Of a stretch of DNA of 64,000 bases, positions 59,391-64,000 are shown piece by piece. The position numbers and the translations under genes are program-made. Under the pieces are notes generated by a model. That model had not been told where the DNA came from. It saw only the letters and a list, made by a program, of their open reading frames with translations, and ran no database searches. How positions within the stretch are numbered: the first letter of the stretch is position 1; every line of letters starts with the position of its first letter. This stretch comes from Rhodospirillaceae bacterium (GTDB lineage: Bacteria > Pseudomonadota > Alphaproteobacteria > Thalassobaculales > Thalassobaculaceae), in assembly GCA_018401495.1 (NCBI GenBank), contig JAGYJX010000035.1, forward strand, positions 264,175-328,174. The letters are read 5' to 3'.

Positions 59391-60345
59391 TCATTCGGTG
59401 CGGGCCAGCAGGGTTTCCGCGGCGTCGACCACCCGCGTCACCGGCAGTCCGGACATCAGCGCCCCGGGGGCGTCGTCCACCAGCCCGGACCGCGCCAGCA
59501 ACGCCTCCGCCGTCTGGTCGGTACGCACCCACGCCGCGGTCAGTCCCCGGGGCGCGTAATGGCGTTCGCGGCTGGGGCCGAACAGCCCGAGCGTCGGCGC
59601 GCCGGCGGCGGCCGCCAAATGCATCAGCCCGCTGTCGTTCGCGATCACCAGCCGGCACCCGGCGAGGCAGGCGGCGAGCGTCATCAGCGGAGCCGTGCCG
59701 ACCAGGTCGATCAGGCGGTCCGCGGGAACCGGAGTCCAGCAGCGGCCGGGCCAGCTCCCGCTCGCCGGGCCCGCCGGCGACCAGCACCCGCGCTCCCGGC
59801 AGCGCGCCGTCGGGCGCGGTCAACGCCGCGATCGCCGCGACAAACCGCTCGCCCGGCCACGCCTTCGGCGGCCAGTTGGCGGTCGGCGCCACCGCCAGGA
59901 TCGGATTTCCGGCGCCCCCAGGATCGCCGCCGCCCGACGGCGGTCGCCGTCGGCGATCCACAGGCGCGGTTCCACATCGCCGTCGAGCCGCAGGCCGTCG
60001 CGGATCTGGTCGACCCGGTGCCCGCCGCCCCAGGGGGTGCGGAACACCCGTCGCTCCCGGGCGCGGACCGTCCACGCGAAGGCCGAGCCGCGCAGGTCGA
60101 CCACCAGGTCCCACCGCGTGCCGACGGTCTCGCGCCAGAGATGGCGCCACTGCGCCTGCCAAGGCCCCTTGCGCATGGCGATCACCCGCTCGACACCCGG
60201 CACCGCCTGGAACAAGCTCCGACGCCACCGGGCCGCACGCCACCGTCAGCCGGGCGTCCGGCGCCCGGCGGAGCGCCCAGGCGAGCGCGCCGGACGACAG
60301 GATCGCGTCGCCCAGCCGTGTCGAGGAAATGAACAGCGCCTGCAT
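59391..60345 (-). CDS. Glycosyltransferase family 9 protein, second copy (three frameshifts)
   Basis: This GT9 enzyme is broken by an insertion near 60216, a deletion near 59913 and an insertion near 59731. The pieces are the start LFISSTRLGDAILSSGALAWAL, then PGVERVIAMRKGPWQ and LVVDLRGSAFAW, then AVAPTANWPPKAWPGERFVA and ARVLVAGGPGERELA, and finally the signature IANDSGLMHLAAAAGAPTLGLFG. All are in the correct order. Restored length is about 317 residues. It probably acts with the convergent GT9 gene on the lipopolysaccharide core; its sugar donor is unknown. Confidence 0.85.
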
Positions 60346-60466
60346 GCGCGGCCTTATAGGTCGAACCCGGCGTCCAGGCGAGCGCCGCGCGCCCCGGGTC
60401 CGGACATCGCCCTTGCGGCCCCGGCCGACGCGACATACCTGAACGGGGTCGTGATGGGGAGCTGGG

Positions 60467-61375
60467 ATGGACAAGGGCTGGTATCACGTTCTCGATTCGC
60501 GTGGCTTCATCCGGATCGACGGTCCGGATCGCGTGGCGTTTCTGCAGGGACTGGTGTCGAACGACGTTGCGCGGGTCTCGGCGGACCGGGCCGGCTACGG
60601 CGCCTTTCTGACCGCCCAGGGCAAATTCCTGTTCGACTTCTTCGCGGTCGCCGACGGCGGCGCCCTCGTGCTCGACACCGAGGGCGCGCGGGCCGAGGAC
60701 TTCTGTCGCCGCCTTCGGATGTACCGGCTGCGCTCGAAGATCGAGCTCAGCCTCGGCGGGTACCGCGCCGCCGTGGCGGTCGGCGACGCCGCGCTCTCCG
60801 CCCTCGGCCTGCCGGCCGAACGCGGCGCGGCCCGGGCGTGGGGCGGCGGCGTCGCCTACGTCGATCCCCGCCACGCCGGGATCGGCGCCCGGGTCCTGCT
60901 GCCGGCGTCGGCCGACGACGGAATGCTCGCGTCCGCCGGGCTGTTGCTCACCGGGCTGGAGTCCTACGAGCGCCGCCGGGTGGCGCTCGGCCTGCCGGAC
61001 GGGTCGCGCGACCTGGTGGTCGACAAGACCGTGCTGCTGGAGGCCGGATTCGAGGAACTCGGCGGCGTCGACTTCGACAAGGGCTGCTACATGGGGCAGG
61101 AACTGACCGCCCGCACCAAGTACCGTGGCCTGGTGAAGCGTCGGCTCCTGCCGATCGCGATCAGCGGCCCGCTGCCGGAGCCGGGCACCGAGATCACGCT
61201 CGACGGCCAGGAGGCGGGTGAGATCCGATCGGTGGTGCCGGACGGCGACGACCACGCCACCGGACTGGCGATGATCCGCCTGAACCGGCTCGACCAGGCC
61301 TTCAAGGCCGGACTGCCGCTGATGGCCGGCGAGGCCACGGTGGTCGCCAGCCGGCCGGACTGGGCGACGTTCTAG
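60467..61375 (+). CDS. ygfZ: Folate-binding protein YgfZ
   Basis: This 302-residue GcvT-like protein contains the YgfZ signature with cysteine in DKGCYMGQELTARTKYRG (about residues 204-221). YgfZ binds tetrahydrofolate and helps to maintain iron-sulfur enzymes such as MiaB in the cytosol. FLQGLVSNDVAR at the N-terminus and RRLLPIAI at the C-terminus also fit. The gene is complete and divergent from the second GT9 gene. Confidence 0.93.
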   Translation: MDKGWYHVLDSRGFIRIDGPDRVAFLQGLVSNDVARVSADRAGYGAFLTAQGKFLFDFFAVADGGALVLDTEGARAEDFCRRLRMYRLRSKIELSLGGYRAAVAVGDAALSALGLPAERGAARAWGGGVAYVDPRHAGIGARVLLPASADDGMLASAGLLLTGLESYERRRVALGLPDGSRDLVVDKTVLLEAGFEELGGVDFDKGCYMGQELTARTKYRGLVKRRLLPIAISGPLPEPGTEITLDGQEAGEIRSVVPDGDDHATGLAMIRLNRLDQAFKAGLPLMAGEATVVASRPDWATF

Positions 61376-61471
61376 CGGCAAGGGTGGCGCCGCCACCCGC
61401 CCGCCGATAGGATCGCGCCCGCCGCGCCGGGCGTCCGGCCAGTTCTCCCGCGACCGACACCGAACGGACCG

Positions 61472-61942
61472 ATGACCGACAGCCCCTCGCCCGCCACCGC
61501 CGCCGACGCCCCCGACGGGCAGGCCCTCGAGGACACGGTCGGCTTCAACGCCGTCCTGGGCATGAAGCTTGTCGAGTGGAGCGCCGAGCACGCGGTCATG
61601 GAACTGCCGATCCGCGACATGCACCTGAACCGCTCCAACGCCCTGCACGGCGGCGTGCTGGCGACCCTGATCGACGCGGTGTGCGGCTATGCCGGGGTCT
61701 GGGTGCCGCCCGGCGAACCCCGGCGCAAGGCCCTCACCCTGTCGCTCAGCACCAATTTCATCGGCCAGGCCCGCGAGGGCACCGTGCGGGCGACGGCCGT
61801 CAAGAAGGGCGGCGGGCGGAACATCTTCTTCGCCTCGTGCGAAGTCCGCGACGCGGCCGGCAACCTGCTGGCCATGGGCGAGGGTTCGTTCCGCTACCGC
61901 AAATCGGATCCCTACGGCGAGCCGCCCAAGGCCGAGGCGTAA
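61472..61942 (+). CDS. PaaI family thioesterase
   Basis: This 156-residue hotdog-fold protein has the active helix motif in SNALHGGVLATLIDAVCGYAG, where the acidic residue and HGG are catalytic, followed by LSTNFIGQAREG and VKKGGGRNIFFASCEVRD. Such enzymes hydrolyse phenylacetyl- or hydroxyphenylacetyl-CoA and other acyl-CoA esters. No paa genes are nearby, so the substrate is open. The gene is complete. Confidence 0.9.
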   Translation: MTDSPSPATAADAPDGQALEDTVGFNAVLGMKLVEWSAEHAVMELPIRDMHLNRSNALHGGVLATLIDAVCGYAGVWVPPGEPRRKALTLSLSTNFIGQAREGTVRATAVKKGGGRNIFFASCEVRDAAGNLLAMGEGSFRYRKSDPYGEPPKAEA

Positions 61943-61954
61943 GCCGGAAGGCCC

Positions 61955-62228
61955 TCAGCGACCCTCGTCACCGCGCTCTCCGGAGGCGGCGGCGTCGTCG
62001 TAGCCGCGCCGGGCGCTGAAGAAGACCAGCGCCATCAAGCCGCCACCCAGCGCCAGGCTGAACACGATGCCGAGCGCCATCGCCGCCCAGCCATGGCCGG
62101 ACATGCCAGCGTCGACCGGTCCCGCTCATCGCGCCGACCGCCATCGCCACCGCCACGGCGAGAATCGTGCCGAGCGAGCCGAGGAGAAGCAGGAGCGGAC
62201 CCATCCGCTTTGGTTTTCGATCGTCCAT
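61955..62228 (-). CDS. Small two-helix membrane protein (frameshifted)
   Basis: After correction this protein is about 90 residues. The start MDDRKPKRMGPLLLLLGSLG gives the first membrane helix. One extra base near 62117 shifts the frame, after which VDAGMSGHGWAAMALGIVFSL forms a second helix and the gene ends AASGERGDEGR at 61955. Function unknown. It lies tail to tail with the thioesterase gene. No family was recognised. Confidence 0.6.
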
Positions 62229-62354
62229 GCAGCGTATATGGGGCGGGTTCGCGCGCCGGCAAAGCGGCGAACGGCCCGGACGGGAGGACACTCTTCCCTC
62301 CGGCGCCGCTGTCTGGCGTAATGCGGGCGCAGACGATCCCGCGAGGAGGCGACG

Positions 62355-63236
62355 ATGCCGAAGGTGCTCTCCAAGGCCCAGGTCGATGCGTTCTGGCGCG
62401 ACGGGGTCCTGACGGTCGAGAACGCGGTGACGGCGGAACAGCTCGCCCGGCTGAACGCCGACCTCCGCGGCTGGGTGGACGACAGCCGGGCGCACACCGC
62501 CCCGTTCGGACCGGAGACGCTGGACGGACGGCCGCGCTTCGACATGGGGGCCGAGCACAGCGCCGAGCGGCCGGCCCTGCGCCGGGTCAACAACCCCTCC
62601 GACATTTCCGACGCCTATCTCGACGTTATGACCGACGCCCGCACCGTCGACATGATCGCCGAGTTGATCGGCGCCAACGTCAAGTTCCACCACTGCAAGA
62701 TCAACGTGAAGCTGCCGGGCGCGCGCACCGAGGTCGCCTACCACCAGGACTTCGCCTACACGCCGCACACCAACGACGACCTGATCACCGCCCTGCTGAT
62801 GCTGGACGACGTCACCGAGGAGAACGGCTGCCTGATGGTGGTGCCGGGCACCCACAAGGGCCCGATCCACTCGCTGTTCCGCGACGGCGTGTTCGTCGGA
62901 CGCATGGCCGACGACGTCGAGTCGGACATGCTGGCCCGGCAGATCCCGGTCACCGGCAAGGCCGGGTCGGTGTGCCTGATGCACACCCGCCTCGCCCACG
63001 GCTCGGCCGCCAACTCCTCGACCCGGCCGCGCGGCCTGTACATCTGCGTGTACAGCGCCGCCGACGCCGTGCCGATCGCCCGCAACCCGATGCCGAACCC
63101 GAACGAGGGCCGCATCGTGCGCGGCGTCGAGAGCCCGGTCGCGCGCATGATCCCGCTCGAGGTCGAACTGCCGAAGCAGCCGAAATCGGCGTCGTTCTTC
63201 ACCGTCCAGGGACAAGCCTCGGCGGCCGCGGAATAG
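62355..63236 (+). CDS. Phytanoyl-CoA dioxygenase (PhyH) family protein
   Basis: This 293-residue Fe(II)/2-oxoglutarate dioxygenase has ligands His130 and Asp132 (YHQDFAY) and distal His215 (RLAHGSAAN), followed by Arg for 2-oxoglutarate. The NGCLMVVPGTHKGP segment is characteristic of PhyH-type hydroxylases. Members hydroxylate fatty acyl-CoA, ectoine or small natural products; the substrate here is unknown. It is followed 15 bases later by the DUF1028 gene on the same strand and probably forms an operon with it. Confidence 0.9.
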   Translation: MPKVLSKAQVDAFWRDGVLTVENAVTAEQLARLNADLRGWVDDSRAHTAPFGPETLDGRPRFDMGAEHSAERPALRRVNNPSDISDAYLDVMTDARTVDMIAELIGANVKFHHCKINVKLPGARTEVAYHQDFAYTPHTNDDLITALLMLDDVTEENGCLMVVPGTHKGPIHSLFRDGVFVGRMADDVESDMLARQIPVTGKAGSVCLMHTRLAHGSAANSSTRPRGLYICVYSAADAVPIARNPMPNPNEGRIVRGVESPVARMIPLEVELPKQPKSASFFTVQGQASAAAE

Positions 63237-63251
63237 CGGCGGAGCGGCGAA

Positions 63252-64000
63252 GTGACCTGGTCGATCGTCGCCCGCGATTCCGACAGCGGCGCGCTCGGGA
63301 TCGCCATCGCCTCCCGGGTGATCGCGGTCGGCGCGTTGTGCCCGTGGGTGCGCGCCGGCGTGGCGGCGCTGTCGACCCAGTCCTACACCTCGCCGGTCGC
63401 CGCCGAGCGGACACTGGCCGGGCTCGCCGAGGGACTTGATCTCGAGGCGGCGGTCGCGCGGGCGCTCGCCGACGACCAGGGCCGCGGCTGGCGGCAGATC
63501 CACGGGGTCGACGCCGAGGGCCGCGCCTACGCCCACACCGGCGCCTGCTGCATCGAGTGGTGCGGCCAATGGACCGGCGAGGCGGTGTCGGTCGCCGGCA
63601 ACATGCTGGCCGGGCCGGCCGTGGTCGAGGCCACCGCCGCCGCCTGGATGGCCGGCTCCGGGCGGGCGTTTCCCGACCGGCTGCTGTCGGCGCTGGAGGC
63701 CGGCCAGCGCTTCGGCGGCGACAAGCGCGGCCAGCAGTCGGCCGCCCTGATTCGTGGCCGGCGCCGAGGCCCACGCCGAGGTCGACCTCCGGGTCGACGA
63801 GCACGCCGCGCCGATCGCCGAGTTGCGCCGGGTGTTCGACCTGTTCTGGGTGGAGCGCCGGCCGTACTACGCCACGCTCCCGACCCGCCGCAACCCGAGC
63901 GGCATCTTCGACCCGGCCGAGCGCGAGGCCTTCATCGCCCGCTTCAAGGAGGCGACCGCCCGCGGCGAGGCGGCGCCGGGGCCTAAGCGGCCTCGCGGCC
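63252..64000 (+). CDS. DUF1028 domain protein (frameshifted, runs off window)
   Basis: This Ntn-hydrolase-like DUF1028 protein starts with GTG. The first part reads TWSIVARDSDSGALGIAIASRV, GALCPWVRAGVAALSTQS and SVAGNMLAG. One extra base near 63753 moves the frame; the continuation is VAGAEAHAEVDLRVDEHAAPIAELRRVFDLFW. No stop appears in that frame before the window end, so the gene may extend further or contain another shift. The role of DUF1028 proteins is unproven; some are annotated as putative NAD(P)-independent hydrolases or as partners of peptidoglycan-binding domains. Confidence 0.8.

Overview
The window reads as one contiguous chromosomal segment of a very GC-rich alphaproteobacterium, most likely of the Rhodospirillales or a related order. 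The pointers are a DUF1476 protein (the zeta inhibitor subunit of F1-ATPase, known from alphaproteobacteria), the purine gene order purB, zeta, purC, purS, purQ, purL, bolA, grxD, frequent GTG starts, and third codon positions that are almost always G or C. Genus and species cannot be told from this stretch. I found no rRNA, tRNA, CRISPR array, prophage or transposase gene.

Layout. 1-4.1 kb is the end of a surface-polysaccharide locus (sugar epimerase, DegT aminotransferase, GT61 glycosyltransferase). 4.2-12.8 kb holds a ribbon-helix-helix regulator with a PHB-depolymerase-type esterase, the 5-oxoprolinase genes pxpA and pxpBC, a LysR/SDR divergent pair, and a GMC dehydrogenase followed by a class II cytochrome c. 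12.8-16.7 kb holds radC, a lone receiver protein, an MFS transporter and a group of small uncharacterised genes around an SRPBCC domain. 16.5-20.3 kb is a leftward series of class III aminotransferase, fuculose-phosphate-type aldolase and mtnA, which suggests 5-methylthioadenosine salvage to DHAP. 20.3-31.6 kb is the purine block, with a PAS histidine kinase lodged between purS and purQ. 31.7-35.9 kb has an FAD-linked dehydrogenase, a TPR-methyltransferase and rpsD with a clear promoter, leader and terminator. 35.9-41.7 kb is a five-gene peptide ABC transporter operon. 41.7-50 kb has a VOC protein, trmJ, cimA, cysS and nadE, separated by dispersed palindromic repeats. 50-64 kb contains bcp, a nuclease with a phospholipase D/VTT fusion, a hydrolase with a DapA-like lyase, MFS, TauD, RibD-like, two GT9 transferases, ygfZ, a PaaI thioesterase, a phytanoyl-CoA-dioxygenase-like gene and a DUF1028 gene cut by the window end.

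Sequence quality dominates the reading. About 29 single-base frameshifts interrupt otherwise intact and often essential genes (four in purL, one in purB, two in nadE). Most are one extra G or C next to GG or CC. I read these as uncorrected assembly errors, not pseudogenes, and I give restored gene spans in which both halves match the same family.

The most interesting non-gene signals are a perfect 11-bp inverted repeat before the RHH regulator, an identical TTGAATTCAA palindrome before two unrelated transcription units, a structured rpsD leader, an AT-rich palindromic island between two small genes, and a family of intergenic TCGTCATCCCGGAC...GATCCGGGACCCACC repeats.
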